From Clavibacter sp. (lineage in GTDB: Bacteria > Actinomycetota > Actinomycetes > Nanopelagicales > Nanopelagicaceae), in assembly GCA_003569145.1 (NCBI GenBank), contig BGOH01000008.1:1-64000 (forward strand): a DNA stretch of 64,000 bases, read 5' to 3'. Position 1 is the stretch's first letter. Every line of letters starts with the position of its first letter. Positions 42,154 through 51,842 of the stretch are shown here, in pieces. The notes beneath the pieces are model-generated. The model was given only the letters and a program-made list of their open reading frames with translations. It did not search any database and was not told where the DNA came from. Position numbers and translations under genes: made by a program.

Positions 42154-45100
42154 GCCAACTCCTGCTCACTCATCTGACTTCTCCTGCGGCGAGCAGGAAG
42201 AGCGAGAATAATTAAGGTCAGAAAGGTCAATAGTTGTAGCGAGACCCAGGCTCTTCTTGAGGTGCCGTCATGGAAGATTAGGAAATCTCCCGGTTCTGAA
42301 ACATAAAACCTTGGTACTCCATTTTCAGTTTGGGTTAAAGGTAGATAGGTTCCATTAAGAAGCATCTTCCAGCGATTGTCATACTTTTCAGTAATTATTA
42401 TTACGCCAGCAGATGTAAGGGTTCCTGCTGCACCAACTTCACCACTTGGTAGGACTGAATAGCTTCCATCTTGAGATAGAAATGAGATATGGCCTAGCGC
42501 TCCTGGAACTTTCCAGGTTATTCCTTCATCAGTTGAGGCAGCTCTAGTAAATCCACCTGCGCCATCAATAGTTCTTACTAGCTCTTCATTAATCGGATTT
42601 GCTAAAAAGAGATACCGAATTCCAAACTCAGCAAAGACTTTACTGCTACTAACTCCAGATCCAGCAATTAGATCATTTATTGCCTTAGTTACTACTGGAG
42701 CAAGTCCTGTTATGACATCGGCTTGTCCCAGTTGCAGATCTTTATCTCGAGCGATGAAATATTTCACCTTTGAAGACTCTGCTCTCAAAACTAAAGTCTT
42801 ATAACGTCCCTCAGTCTGGGCGCTAGCACTTAAAAAGGCAGGAAGTGCAGATTTTGAATTGGCTTGAACTGGAGCGCTATTAGCCGATCCCAACCACCAT
42901 GTAGCTGAGGCAAGAATGGAGAGCGCAGAAATCAGGGAGGTAAAGCCAAGGAGAATATGGCGATAATCAATATTAGATTGGCTAAGGCTAGGTAGATAGT
43001 TATCAATCATTATTACTGCTGCAAGTAGCGCAGTTAAGGTTGGAATAACTAGAAGCGACCCAACCCAGAGTTGCTCTGGGGTGAAACTGCCATGGCCTGA
43101 AACCTGCCTTGAACCAAGTAGCGCTGCAATGGCGATAAAAAATAGCGCCACCTCTCCTAATCTTGCTGTCTTACTAACAAAGATAGCTATTACAGCAATA
43201 AGAAGTATCGGCGAAATAATCCAAATCGGTGGAGCTCCAACTCCACCAGGATTTCCTAGAAGCAATGAAAGGACTTCGCCTCCCGCCAGGCTTAAACCAG
43301 GATCAAGAAGGATTCTTGAAGGATGAAGAATGAATTCAATAGACCAAGGGGCGTTAACAATTAGAGGAGTAATTGTCACCGCAATACGGCGGGCATTTCT
43401 TCTATCAAAGACTAATTTATCCATCGCATTATTTTTAGAATTAAATGCAATTACATCAAAGATCACCAAAATAATCTGCCAGAGAAGAATTGACATAAAT
43501 GTCATTGGTGAGAAGGCGCAGACAAAGGTCAATAACAGCGCAATCCAGAAAGTTTTTCGCCAAGATAGATTCTCAAGTTGCTCGAGTCCAAATAGCGATC
43601 TAATCAACCAGGGTCCAATTACCACTAATACTAAGGTTCCAACTCTGCCGCTATTAATAGCGCTTAACGTGGTTGGCGAAAAGGTATAAAGCAGAGCTGC
43701 AATGAGAGCAAGAAAGTGGAGATTAGTAAATTTCTTTGCAAGTAGATATGAACCCCAAAGCGCTAGTGGAACTGCGCAAAGAAATAATCCAGTAATAAAT
43801 AGTGAGGAGTTTGCCCCAGTAAGTAATGAGCCAAATCCAATGTAGGCAACCCAAGGCGGCGCGCTAGTGCTTGAGCCAAGGCCTACGGTATGCCAAGAAT
43901 CGGAATACATTGAAAATAGTTCAAAGGCTTTTGTAGGCGTTGCTGCTAGAGCGCCACCAACTATCGCTCCAAAGCGATTACGGGAGGCAATCAAGGTCAA
44001 TAAAATAACAAGTAGTGAAACGCTAAGTATTGGTCGGCGAGTTAGCCATCTAATTGGTGATGGAGCCTGAACTAAATCAATATCAGCATTTTCTAGAGCT
44101 TCATCATTTAAATCTAGGGCCGAGCTAGTAACCCCACTTTCTTCATATATAGATGAGCGGCGCCAACTGCGAGAAATAGCAGAGCCAGCTCGCTCAATTG
44201 CTAATTGCAGCTGCGATCCTCTAGGTGGAACGAAGCGCGAGATAACTCTTGATGAAACTAAGCGATTCTTTCTGCGCTTTGCTCTAGCTCTAAATAAGTC
44301 CTGCGGCTGCAAAATAACCAGAGCAACAGCTGCAATTTCATCTAAGGCATATCCTGGAAGTTTTGCTAGCAGATAACCAATTGCGCGAAATAGAGATGCT
44401 GAAAGAAGTTGTAGGGCAATTAGCGGCAGGAGCCACCAAGATGTGTTGGCCATCAAAACATATGCCGCATGTCTGCGATCTAGAAGAAGTGGGCGATGAA
44501 GAAATGCATCTGAGACATCAATTCGCCGACGTTCATTAGAAGCTGCTTCAGCGTGATATGCAACCGCCTTTGGAACAGCGATTACTGAGTGGCCTGCAGT
44601 ATGCACGCGCCAACCAAAATCAACATCATCTCTAAATAAAGAAAGTTCTGGATCAAATCCATCTAACTCTTCAAAGACATCGCGGCGAATTAATGCGCCA
44701 GCAGTGCTAACAGCTAAAACTTCACTGACTCCATCATGCTGGCCTTGATCGGCTTCGCGATATTCAAGTCCGGTCCAGCGAGCGCCATTAGAGGCGATAC
44801 TTATCCCTAGCTCTAATAAGTGGTTTCGATCATGCCAGCCGCGCAATTTGGGCCCAGCCATTGCAACTGCTGGTCGCTCATCAAGGGCTGCTAAGAGCTC
44901 TTTTAGCGCGTATGCATCTGGTGCGCAATCATCATGAATCAGCCAGAGCCACTCTGTTTCTGATTCATCTCCTCGTTTAACTCTTGAATTACCAAGAGCT
45001 TCTTTAATTGCTGCGCCAAAACCAGTTTCTTTAGCAGTCGAGATTGTGGCAATACCAGCGCCTCGCAGTAACTTTACAGAACTATCTTCAGAGCCAGTAT

Positions 45101-45227
45101 CGATAGCAATTATTTGATCTATTGCCCGCTTCTGCTTGGCAAGAGATGCAACAACTTCAGGTAACCAGAGAGCTCCATTGTGAGAGACGATGATTGCGGT
45201 GACAAAGTTATTATCCAAAGTAGGCAT
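42150..45227 (-). CDS. Large membrane family-2 glycosyltransferase
   Basis: AIIVSHNGALWLPEVVASLAKQKRAIDQIIAIDTGSEDSS, IHDDCAPD, FRDDVDFGWRVHTAGH; then >10 hydrophobic segments (1025 aa). Confidence 0.88.
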   Translation of the reverse strand: MPTLDNNFVTAIIVSHNGALWLPEVVASLAKQKRAIDQIIAIDTGSEDSSVKLLRGAGIATISTAKETGFGAAIKEALGNSRVKRGDESETEWLWLIHDDCAPDAYALKELLAALDERPAVAMAGPKLRGWHDRNHLLELGISIASNGARWTGLEYREADQGQHDGVSEVLAVSTAGALIRRDVFEELDGFDPELSLFRDDVDFGWRVHTAGHSVIAVPKAVAYHAEAASNERRRIDVSDAFLHRPLLLDRRHAAYVLMANTSWWLLPLIALQLLSASLFRAIGYLLAKLPGYALDEIAAVALVILQPQDLFRARAKRRKNRLVSSRVISRFVPPRGSQLQLAIERAGSAISRSWRRSSIYEESGVTSSALDLNDEALENADIDLVQAPSPIRWLTRRPILSVSLLVILLTLIASRNRFGAIVGGALAATPTKAFELFSMYSDSWHTVGLGSSTSAPPWVAYIGFGSLLTGANSSLFITGLFLCAVPLALWGSYLLAKKFTNLHFLALIAALLYTFSPTTLSAINSGRVGTLVLVVIGPWLIRSLFGLEQLENLSWRKTFWIALLLTFVCAFSPMTFMSILLWQIILVIFDVIAFNSKNNAMDKLVFDRRNARRIAVTITPLIVNAPWSIEFILHPSRILLDPGLSLAGGEVLSLLLGNPGGVGAPPIWIISPILLIAVIAIFVSKTARLGEVALFFIAIAALLGSRQVSGHGSFTPEQLWVGSLLVIPTLTALLAAVIMIDNYLPSLSQSNIDYRHILLGFTSLISALSILASATWWLGSANSAPVQANSKSALPAFLSASAQTEGRYKTLVLRAESSKVKYFIARDKDLQLGQADVITGLAPVVTKAINDLIAGSGVSSSKVFAEFGIRYLFLANPINEELVRTIDGAGGFTRAASTDEGITWKVPGALGHISFLSQDGSYSVLPSGEVGAAGTLTSAGVIIITEKYDNRWKMLLNGTYLPLTQTENGVPRFYVSEPGDFLIFHDGTSRRAWVSLQLLTFLTLIILALPARRRRSQMSEQELA

Positions 45228-45314
45228 TACACCGCCTCTTGTTTAAATAAAAAGTTAGACCAGTTTTCCTTAACTCTTCTAGTTAATAACTTGGAATTCT
45301 TATTGTTATTAGAT

Positions 45315-45608
45315 TTAAGCTGGACGGCGCTTAAGGCGACGGCGTTCACGCTCTGATAGTCCGCCCCAGATTCCAAAGCGCTCATCATGTGCCAGAGCGT
45401 ATTCAAGACACTCTTGTCTGACCTCACATGAGAGACAAACTCGCTTAGCCTCACGGGTTGAACCACCTTTTTCAGGGAAGAAAGCTTCCGGATCGGTTTG
45501 GGCACATAGCGCTCGCTCTTGCCACGATAGCTCAACGATCTCGCCATTTCCCAATTGGATACTTGGACCAGGAATGAAAGTCTGCTCTATTCGACGAGCA
45601 TCAGTCAT
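45315..45608 (-). CDS. whiB2: WhiB2-type iron-sulfur regulator
   Basis: ELSWQERALCAQTDPEAFFPEKGGSTREAKRVCLSCEVRQECLEYALAHDERFGIWGGLSERERRRLKRR; synteny with manB/DUF3499 genes. Confidence 0.88.
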   Translation of the reverse strand: MTDARRIEQTFIPGPSIQLGNGEIVELSWQERALCAQTDPEAFFPEKGGSTREAKRVCLSCEVRQECLEYALAHDERFGIWGGLSERERRRLKRRPA

Positions 45609-45621
45609 CAGTTATACCCCT

Positions 45622-45651
45622 AAAAAACAGAGCCCACGCCTGATGGTGGGC
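45622..45651 (-). terminator. Terminator-like hairpin plus T6 immediately upstream of whiB2
   Basis: Minus strand: GCCCAC-CATCAGGC-GTGGGC followed by TCTGTTTTTT. Confidence 0.65.
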
Positions 45652-45664
45652 CTACTAGGACCTA

Positions 45665-45693
45665 ATTACACGCTTGTTATTCGGATGTGTCAA
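45665..45693 (-). promoter_or_regulatory. Sigma70-type promoter for whiB2
   Basis: Minus strand TTGACA (45693-45688), 17-bp spacer, TGTAAT (45670-45665). Confidence 0.65.
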
Positions 45694-45770
45694 GTTGATG
45701 GCCACTTTTTTTGGGTAGAAATTAATCCCCGATTTGTCGATTTTTCCCTTAATTTTGGGGCAAAAGTGGG

Positions 45771-46748
45771 CTAATTACTGATTATTTTCTCAAATATTTT
45801 TTCATTGCTTGCTATTGAAACATTAGGTGCGATATAGCAATTATCAATTATCGAACCATCACCAATACTCGCCCCTGCCGAAATAATTGAGCCCTTAATT
45901 TGGCAGTTCGCTCCAATTACTGCTCCAGATTCAATTGCAGAACCATCAGAAATTATTGCTGTGGCATCCACCGCTGCATCTTTAGCGATCATTACTCCAT
46001 AAACTACTCCCCTAGTTGCAGGTGATATCGCAGGATTTAAAATCAAATCTCTTGAAGCTTTGATATATGAAGCTGGGGTCCCCATGTCAATCCAATATGA
46101 GTCATCGACATATCCATATAGAGCGCCCTTGCTCTTTAAAAGTTCTGGAAAAGTCTGCCTCTCAACACTTACGACGCTATCTTGGGGGATCTGCGCAATT
46201 GCGCTTCTATTAAAAATATAACAACCAGCATTAATAGTATTAACCTTTGGCTGATCCATCTTTTCCAGAAACTCTAATACCTTGCCATCTTGATCAAGTG
46301 GAACGCAGCCATAAGCACGGGCATCATCAACTCTTACTAAGTGCAGAGTCACATCAGCGCCCTTGCTTTCATGAAACTGCGCCTGCGCTCTTAGATCATG
46401 GCCACTTAAAACATCACCATTAAAAATAAAGACAGATTCATCTTCTGCTAGGTTTAAAAACTTTGCTGCATTTGAGATTGCTCCGCCAGTTCCTAGGGGT
46501 TGCTTCTCTATTGCATACTTAATTGAAATGCCAAACTTTGAGCCATCGCCAAAGTAAGGCTCGAAAACCTCAGCTAGATATGAAGTTGCAAGGACTATCT
46601 CAGTGACTCCAGCTGCTTGAGCTCTAGCAATTTGATGCTCTGTAACTGGTGCTCCTGCAACTTTTAGCATCGGCTTTGGAGTATTTTTTGTAAGTTCTGC
46701 AAGGCGAGTTCCTCTGCCACCAACGAGCAAAATAGCCTTATTTATCAT
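45771..46748 (-). CDS. NDP-sugar pyrophosphorylase (mannose-1-phosphate guanylyltransferase-like)
   Basis: AILLVGGRGTRLAELTKNTPKPMLKVAG, VFIFNGDVLSGHDL, C-terminal hexapeptide repeats. Confidence 0.85.
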   Translation of the reverse strand: MINKAILLVGGRGTRLAELTKNTPKPMLKVAGAPVTEHQIARAQAAGVTEIVLATSYLAEVFEPYFGDGSKFGISIKYAIEKQPLGTGGAISNAAKFLNLAEDESVFIFNGDVLSGHDLRAQAQFHESKGADVTLHLVRVDDARAYGCVPLDQDGKVLEFLEKMDQPKVNTINAGCYIFNRSAIAQIPQDSVVSVERQTFPELLKSKGALYGYVDDSYWIDMGTPASYIKASRDLILNPAISPATRGVVYGVMIAKDAAVDATAIISDGSAIESGAVIGANCQIKGSIISAGASIGDGSIIDNCYIAPNVSIASNEKIFEKIISN

Positions 46749-47818
46749 CGATTTACCGCCGCGATGATACGAGAGGCTGCACTTGAAATATTCTCATCGC
46801 TAGCAGTTAGGGCGATGCGCACACATCGATCGCCTTTACTTCCATAGAAACTTCCTGGCGTAACAAGTATTCCTATTTCTGCAAACCAATTCACGCTATC
46901 CCAATCTTTTTCATCTCTGCTACACCAGATGTATAACCCAGCTTCTGAAAACTCAATTTTAAATCCTGCTGCTATTAGCGCTTTGGCAAGCACCTCTCGC
47001 CTTGCTTGATATCTTCCTGCCTGCTTATCAACATGGCTCTGATCTGAGAGCGCGATGGCCATTGACTTTTGAATCGGGAGCGGAAGCATCATCCCCATAT
47101 GTTTTCTAATCTCTAGTAATTGCGCTATCAATTTAGGATCACCAGCAACAAATGCCCCTCTATAGCCCGCCATATTTGATCGCTTTGAGAGCGAATGAAC
47201 CGCCAGCACTGAGGTGTTATCACCATTTGCGATTGCCAAAATAGATTGAGCTTTAATTCCATTGGTAAAGGGCAGATAACACTCATCGCTTGCAAGAGTT
47301 GCACCAGATTTTCTTGCCCAGGTGAGGCAGGCCTCGAGTTCTTCCCTGCTATGCACCCGACCTGTTGGATTTGATGGTGAATTAATCCAAGCTAAATCAG
47401 CTTTCTTGGGCCAGGAATTGGCATCAATTCCAACTTCAAGGACTTCTGCTCTAGCCAGTAGCGCTCCGACTTTATAAGTCGGGTAGGCAATTTCTGGAAT
47501 TAAAACTGATTTAGCCTCCAGTAGATATGCCAAAAGGGCAACTAATTCCTTTGAACCAATTGTTGGCAGCACATCAAAGTCGCCACTTGCGCCGAGTGTT
47601 TCAACGCAATATTTCTTTAGCGCCTCTCTAAGCGCTGCACTTCCAGTGGTTAATGGATAGCTTGGTGAATCACTGCTTGATTTAAGTTCTTCTTGAATGA
47701 AATCTGGGGTGGGATCAACTGGAGTTCCCTGGGAGAGATCAATGATTCCCTGGCTATGGGCTCGAGCTTTTTGCCCATATGGCGCTAGGGCATCCCAAGG
47801 AAAATCAGGGAGTTTTAT
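46745..47818 (-). CDS. dapC: Succinyldiaminopimelate transaminase (DapC-type), start codon unclear
   Basis: Frame open and coding from ATA at 47818: IKLPDFPWDALAPYGQKARAHSQGIIDLSQGTPVDPTPDFIQEEL..SYPLTTGSAALREAL..LAWINSPSNPTGRVHSREEL, SLSKRSNMAGYRGAF. Confidence 0.82.
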   Translation of the reverse strand: MKLPDFPWDALAPYGQKARAHSQGIIDLSQGTPVDPTPDFIQEELKSSSDSPSYPLTTGSAALREALKKYCVETLGASGDFDVLPTIGSKELVALLAYLLEAKSVLIPEIAYPTYKVGALLARAEVLEVGIDANSWPKKADLAWINSPSNPTGRVHSREELEACLTWARKSGATLASDECYLPFTNGIKAQSILAIANGDNTSVLAVHSLSKRSNMAGYRGAFVAGDPKLIAQLLEIRKHMGMMLPLPIQKSMAIALSDQSHVDKQAGRYQARREVLAKALIAAGFKIEFSEAGLYIWCSRDEKDWDSVNWFAEIGILVTPGSFYGSKGDRCVRIALTASDENISSAASRIIAAVNR

Positions 47819-47828
47819 CTTCGCCTAC

Positions 47829-48155
47829 TTACTCGCCTGCAGGTTTTTTCTGAATCTGCAGAAGGACTGGATGATCTTTGCCAACTCTTCCAACTTTTGC
47901 TGCCCCACCAGGTGAGCCTAATTCGTCAAAGAATTCTGCATTAACTTCCTTATATTCACTGTATTGCGCTGGAACATCATCTTCATAATAAATCGCCTCA
48001 ACGGGGCAAACTGGTTCACATGCGCCGCAATCCACACACTCATCAGGTTGGATATACATCATTCGATCGCCCTCATAGATGCAATCAACGGGGCACTCTT
48101 CAATACATGATTTATCCATTACATCTACACAGGGAAGGGCGATGATGTATGTCAC
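47829..48155 (-). CDS. fdxA: 7Fe/4Fe-4S-type ferredoxin
   Basis: YIIALPCVDVMDKSCIEECPVDCIYEGDRMMYIQPDECVDCGACEPVCPVEAIYYEDDVP. Confidence 0.92.
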   Translation of the reverse strand: MTYIIALPCVDVMDKSCIEECPVDCIYEGDRMMYIQPDECVDCGACEPVCPVEAIYYEDDVPAQYSEYKEVNAEFFDELGSPGGAAKVGRVGKDHPVLLQIQKKPAGE

Positions 48156-48211
48156 CTGAGACTCCTTTCAGAGAAAATCTAAAAGATATAAACACCGAAT
48201 TGGCATAAGCG

Positions 48212-49663
48212 ATGCTTACATTGCAGGGCCTAATCCTACAAAATAAGGGGGTGAAGCGCGAGCCAAAACCAAATAATGGGCTACATATCTATGACACTTT
48301 AGAGCGAAAAGTGCTGCCTATTACTGCAAGCGATGGCCAAGTGGTGAGAATCTACTGCTGCGGACCAACTGTTTATCGCGACGCTCACGTTGGCAATCTA
48401 AGGACTTTTTTGCTTAGTGATTTAGTCCGCAGGACTCTGGAGTTCTCTGGTTTGAAAGTCAAGATGGTACAAAACATTACCGATGTTGGCCATATGAGTG
48501 AAGATTTTGAAGAAGATAAAATGTTGGCCCAATCTAAACTTGAAAAGCGAGATCCATACTCTATTGCAAGAGAGTATGAAGAGAAGTTTCATAAAGACTT
48601 AGCAAGGCTAAACATTCTCCCAGCTCATAACTATCCCAGAGCAAGTGAGTGCATCGAAATGATGCTTGAACATATTGCGAAATTAACTGAACTTGAACTT
48701 GCCTATCAAGGTGATGATTCCTCAATTTATTTCGATAGTACTAAGTTTGATAGTTATGGCCAGTTAAGTGGAAATCGCCTAGATGCGCTCAAGCCTGGTC
48801 ATCGCTATGAATATGTTGAAGCTGGAGCAAAGAGATTTCATGCCGATTGGGCCCTTTGGAAAGCGGCCGGTAATCGTAAAGAGATGATCTGGCAGACAGC
48901 TTATGGTCCAGGATTTCCTGGCTGGCATATTGAATGTTCTGCAATGTCGCTTCATTATCTGCAAGGACATGTCGATCTACATATTGGTGGCATTGATCTT
49001 AGATTCCCCCATCATGAAAACGAGAGAGCCCAATCAAATCCTTTAGTCAAAGGTGAAGCAGTTAGTGCCTGGCTTCATGGCGAGCATCTCTTATTTGAAG
49101 GAAGAAAGATGTCAAAGAGTTCTGGAAATGTGGTTCTGCTCTCTGATGTAATCACGCGCGGGTTTGATCCACTTTCATTGCGTTTTTGCTTTCTTGAAAA
49201 CCGCTATCGCTCTCAGATGGATTTATCCTGGAACTCAATAAGCGCAGCGCACTCAACATTGCAGCGCTTGAGAGCTAAATATCAACAATGGAAATTAGCG
49301 CCTAGGGATTATTCAGATGAAGCTAGCGCATTTGTACTGGCAATTCTTGCTCACTTCCAGGCAGATTTAGATACTCCCCAAGTGATGATCAAGCTCAGAT
49401 CCCTTGAAAAGGATGATCAATTTTCAGATGGCCAGAAGGCAGCGATTTTAGAAAATCTTGAACCACTTCTTGCTCTAAAACTACTGGAAGAGATGCCGAT
49501 TAAAGAGCTGCCCGATGAAGCCAGAGTCTTGTTAGAGGCAAGACAGAGAGCGCGAGAAAACAAGGATTTTGCTTTAAGTGATCAATTGCGAGATCAACTT
49601 CTCTTACTTGGAATTGCAATAAACGATTCACCATCGGGCCAGAGCTGGAGCTGGAGGAGTTAG
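48212..49663 (+). CDS. cysS: Cysteinyl-tRNA synthetase
   Basis: YCCGPTVYRDAHVGNLRTFLLSDLVRR, GWHIECSAMSLHYL, FPHHENERAQS, KMSKSSGN. Confidence 0.88.
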   Translation: MLTLQGLILQNKGVKREPKPNNGLHIYDTLERKVLPITASDGQVVRIYCCGPTVYRDAHVGNLRTFLLSDLVRRTLEFSGLKVKMVQNITDVGHMSEDFEEDKMLAQSKLEKRDPYSIAREYEEKFHKDLARLNILPAHNYPRASECIEMMLEHIAKLTELELAYQGDDSSIYFDSTKFDSYGQLSGNRLDALKPGHRYEYVEAGAKRFHADWALWKAAGNRKEMIWQTAYGPGFPGWHIECSAMSLHYLQGHVDLHIGGIDLRFPHHENERAQSNPLVKGEAVSAWLHGEHLLFEGRKMSKSSGNVVLLSDVITRGFDPLSLRFCFLENRYRSQMDLSWNSISAAHSTLQRLRAKYQQWKLAPRDYSDEASAFVLAILAHFQADLDTPQVMIKLRSLEKDDQFSDGQKAAILENLEPLLALKLLEEMPIKELPDEARVLLEARQRARENKDFALSDQLRDQLLLLGIAINDSPSGQSWSWRS

Positions 49664-49666
49664 AAC

Positions 49667-49978
49667 TTAAATCCTCTTAAGTAGGCGCCAGGAAATAAGC
49701 GCTGCTCCCCCAAATACAAAAAGATTTCCATAAGCATTTGCTTCAATTAGAACTTCGCCGCCATTACCAAGACTTGAAGCTCTAACAATTACAAATAGCC
49801 AACCAAAGGCAAAGAGTGCGAGTGATAACTTAGAGAGATACATATTTCTAACTAATCGAAGTCCAATAAATAGCGCCAGTAATGAAACTATTAACCCAAA
49901 AGGTCTATATGCATTATGCAGAAATGTTCCAGAGACCCCAACTAAGGCTCCAAAGAGCAAACTAATCAAAGACTTCAT
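49667..49978 (-). CDS. Small membrane protein (DUF6113-like) coupled to mshB
   Basis: Four hydrophobic segments, overlaps mshB stop; mshB/DUF/fdxA/dapC order known in actinobacteria. Confidence 0.55.
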   Translation of the reverse strand: MKSLISLLFGALVGVSGTFLHNAYRPFGLIVSLLALFIGLRLVRNMYLSKLSLALFAFGWLFVIVRASSLGNGGEVLIEANAYGNLFVFGGAALISWRLLKRI

Positions 49979-50838
49979 AGCTGAATTCCTGAGAATAGAT
50001 CGGTCTCGCGTCCCTCTTCATTAAATGGTGCGCTAGCTTTTCCATAGACCAAGCGGTAATACTCTTGTCCCCAAACTTTAAAGCCTAAATTATCTGAAAG
50101 GGCAAAAAATGGTCCATCTACTGCAATTTGAGTGGGATGGGCTCGCATCGCATCCATTTTCTTTTCAACAAAGTCTTGGCCATCAATTACCGTTGTAACT
50201 AGATTGTCTGGTTGAGCAAAAGGGAAATCTTCTGCCTTCTCCACTCCCCAGAAATCACTTCCGCTGCCTTTCATTGCTTCAATTCCCTGTTCAATAATTG
50301 ATATCGGAATTGTGTTCCAATAAATCTTTTGAATCTGCCAGCCACGCTGAGCTGCCAATTCACTTGCTCGCATCGCAACTCTATGGGCTTGAATATGATC
50401 GGGATGTCCATAGCCACCGATTTCATCATAGGTAATCATTACATCAGGTTTAATCTCAAGAATTACCTCAACTAAAGATTCCGCGGCTTGATCAACGTCA
50501 GCGTTCCAAAAATTATCTTTCCTTGAATTTGGCTCTGATCCCATCATCCCGCTATCACGCCATGATTTACTTGGAGAACCAAGGAAGCGATGATCTACCA
50601 CTCCTAAAACTTTCATTGCATTTGCTAATTCGATTTCGCGAGTTGGACCAAGAGCATCTTCTTTTCCACTTGCAAGATGTTCAAGTTCTGGAACTAAAAT
50701 CTCACCCTCTTCACCTCTGGTGCAGGTAACAAGAGTTACGCCATAACCCATGGCAGCATACTTAGCCATCGTTACACCATTGTTTATAGTCTCATCATCT
50801 GGATGGGCGTGAACTAGAAGTAAGCGTGGTTTTCTCAT
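49975..50838 (-). CDS. mshB: GlcNAc-Ins deacetylase MshB (PIG-L family, mycothiol biosynthesis); start at MRKPRLLLVHAHPDDE preferred
   Basis: LLVHAHPDDETINNGVTMAKYAAMGYGVTLVTCTRGEEGEI, TYDEIGGYGHPDHIQAHRVA. Confidence 0.88.
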   Translation of the reverse strand: MRKPRLLLVHAHPDDETINNGVTMAKYAAMGYGVTLVTCTRGEEGEILVPELEHLASGKEDALGPTREIELANAMKVLGVVDHRFLGSPSKSWRDSGMMGSEPNSRKDNFWNADVDQAAESLVEVILEIKPDVMITYDEIGGYGHPDHIQAHRVAMRASELAAQRGWQIQKIYWNTIPISIIEQGIEAMKGSGSDFWGVEKAEDFPFAQPDNLVTTVIDGQDFVEKKMDAMRAHPTQIAVDGPFFALSDNLGFKVWGQEYYRLVYGKASAPFNEEGRETDLFSGIQL

Positions 50839-50894
50839 AGAGGTTAGGAAGGCTACACGAGTTCTATTAGTGAAATCTTGCCAAACCTCGTACC

Positions 50895-51521
50895 ATGACA
50901 CCGATGAGCAATAGCGAGAAAGTTGATAGTCGGGTTCGTCTTCCACGCGATGAGCGACGCGCTCTGCTCCTAAACGCCGCCCTTGAAGTCTTTACCGCCT
51001 CGGGATATCACGCAGCAGCGATGGATGAAATTGCAGATCGGGCCGGAGTTAGTAAGCCAGTTCTCTATCAACATTTTCCTTCAAAGCTAGATCTTTATCT
51101 TGCCCTTCTTGATGTTCATATCGATTCTCTGGTCTTTGCGATTCAAAAAGCTATCGCCTCAAATAAAGAGAATAAGAATCGAGTAAAGGCAACCGTTGGT
51201 GCTTATTTTGAGTTTATTGATGATGAAGGTGGCGCATTTCGTCTGCTATTTGAAAGCGATATGAGCGCAGAACCTCAAGTAAGACAGAGGCTTGATCGCA
51301 TGACCTATGACTGCGCCGTAGCAGTTAGCGCTGTTATCTCACTAGATACTGGTTTTCCTAAAGAGGAATCTATGGTGCTGGCAATTGGGCTTATTGGTTG
51401 CGCCCAAATAACCGCCCGCCACTGGCTTGAGCGGGATGGAAAAATTAATCGCTCCGAAGCAACCTCGTTAGTGACTAATCTACTCTGGCGAGGAATTTCT
51501 GGCTTCCCGCTACAAAGTTAG
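50895..51521 (+). CDS. TetR-family regulator
   Basis: LLNAALEVFTASGYHAAAMDEIADRAGVSKPVLYQHFPSKLDLYLALL. Confidence 0.92.
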   Translation: MTPMSNSEKVDSRVRLPRDERRALLLNAALEVFTASGYHAAAMDEIADRAGVSKPVLYQHFPSKLDLYLALLDVHIDSLVFAIQKAIASNKENKNRVKATVGAYFEFIDDEGGAFRLLFESDMSAEPQVRQRLDRMTYDCAVAVSAVISLDTGFPKEESMVLAIGLIGCAQITARHWLERDGKINRSEATSLVTNLLWRGISGFPLQS

Positions 51522-51577
51522 GAGAGTTTAGAAAATTTGAAGAAGCAAAATCTACTAAAACTCTTTAGGATGGGGTT

Positions 51578-51841
51578 ATGAGTACAAAAAAGAGCGGAAA
51601 ATCAGAATCTGCAAAATCAGAAGTTCGTATCTCTGTAGCTGATCAACTTCGTGAATTAACGATAGAGACTTCTCTTGATCGCGATGAAGTATTAGCGCTG
51701 GTCAATAAAGCCCTGACCTCTTCTGCCCCGCTAGTGCTAACTGACATTAGAGGTCGGCAGTTCGTGGTGCCTGCAGGAAAAATCGGTTCAATTGAGATTG
51801 GCGATATTGCTGAACGTCGTGTGGGCTTTGCTGGCGCTTAA
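51578..51841 (+). CDS. DUF3107 family protein
   Basis: VRISVADQLRELTIETSLDRDEVLALVNKAL..TDIRGRQFVVPAGKIGSIEIG..RRVGFAGA. Confidence 0.85.
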   Translation: MSTKKSGKSESAKSEVRISVADQLRELTIETSLDRDEVLALVNKALTSSAPLVLTDIRGRQFVVPAGKIGSIEIGDIAERRVGFAGA

Positions 51842-51842
51842 A

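Noticed and set aside
43330-43689. Antisense 119-aa ORF within the glycosyltransferase gene
   Set aside because: Antisense shadow ORF of a strongly supported coding gene.
45227-45547. 106-aa ORF overlapping whiB2 in another frame and ending TAATG into the glycosyltransferase gene
   Set aside because: Most of it is an alternative frame of the well-supported whiB2 gene, and its composition is not protein-like; the TAATG junction is probably chance.
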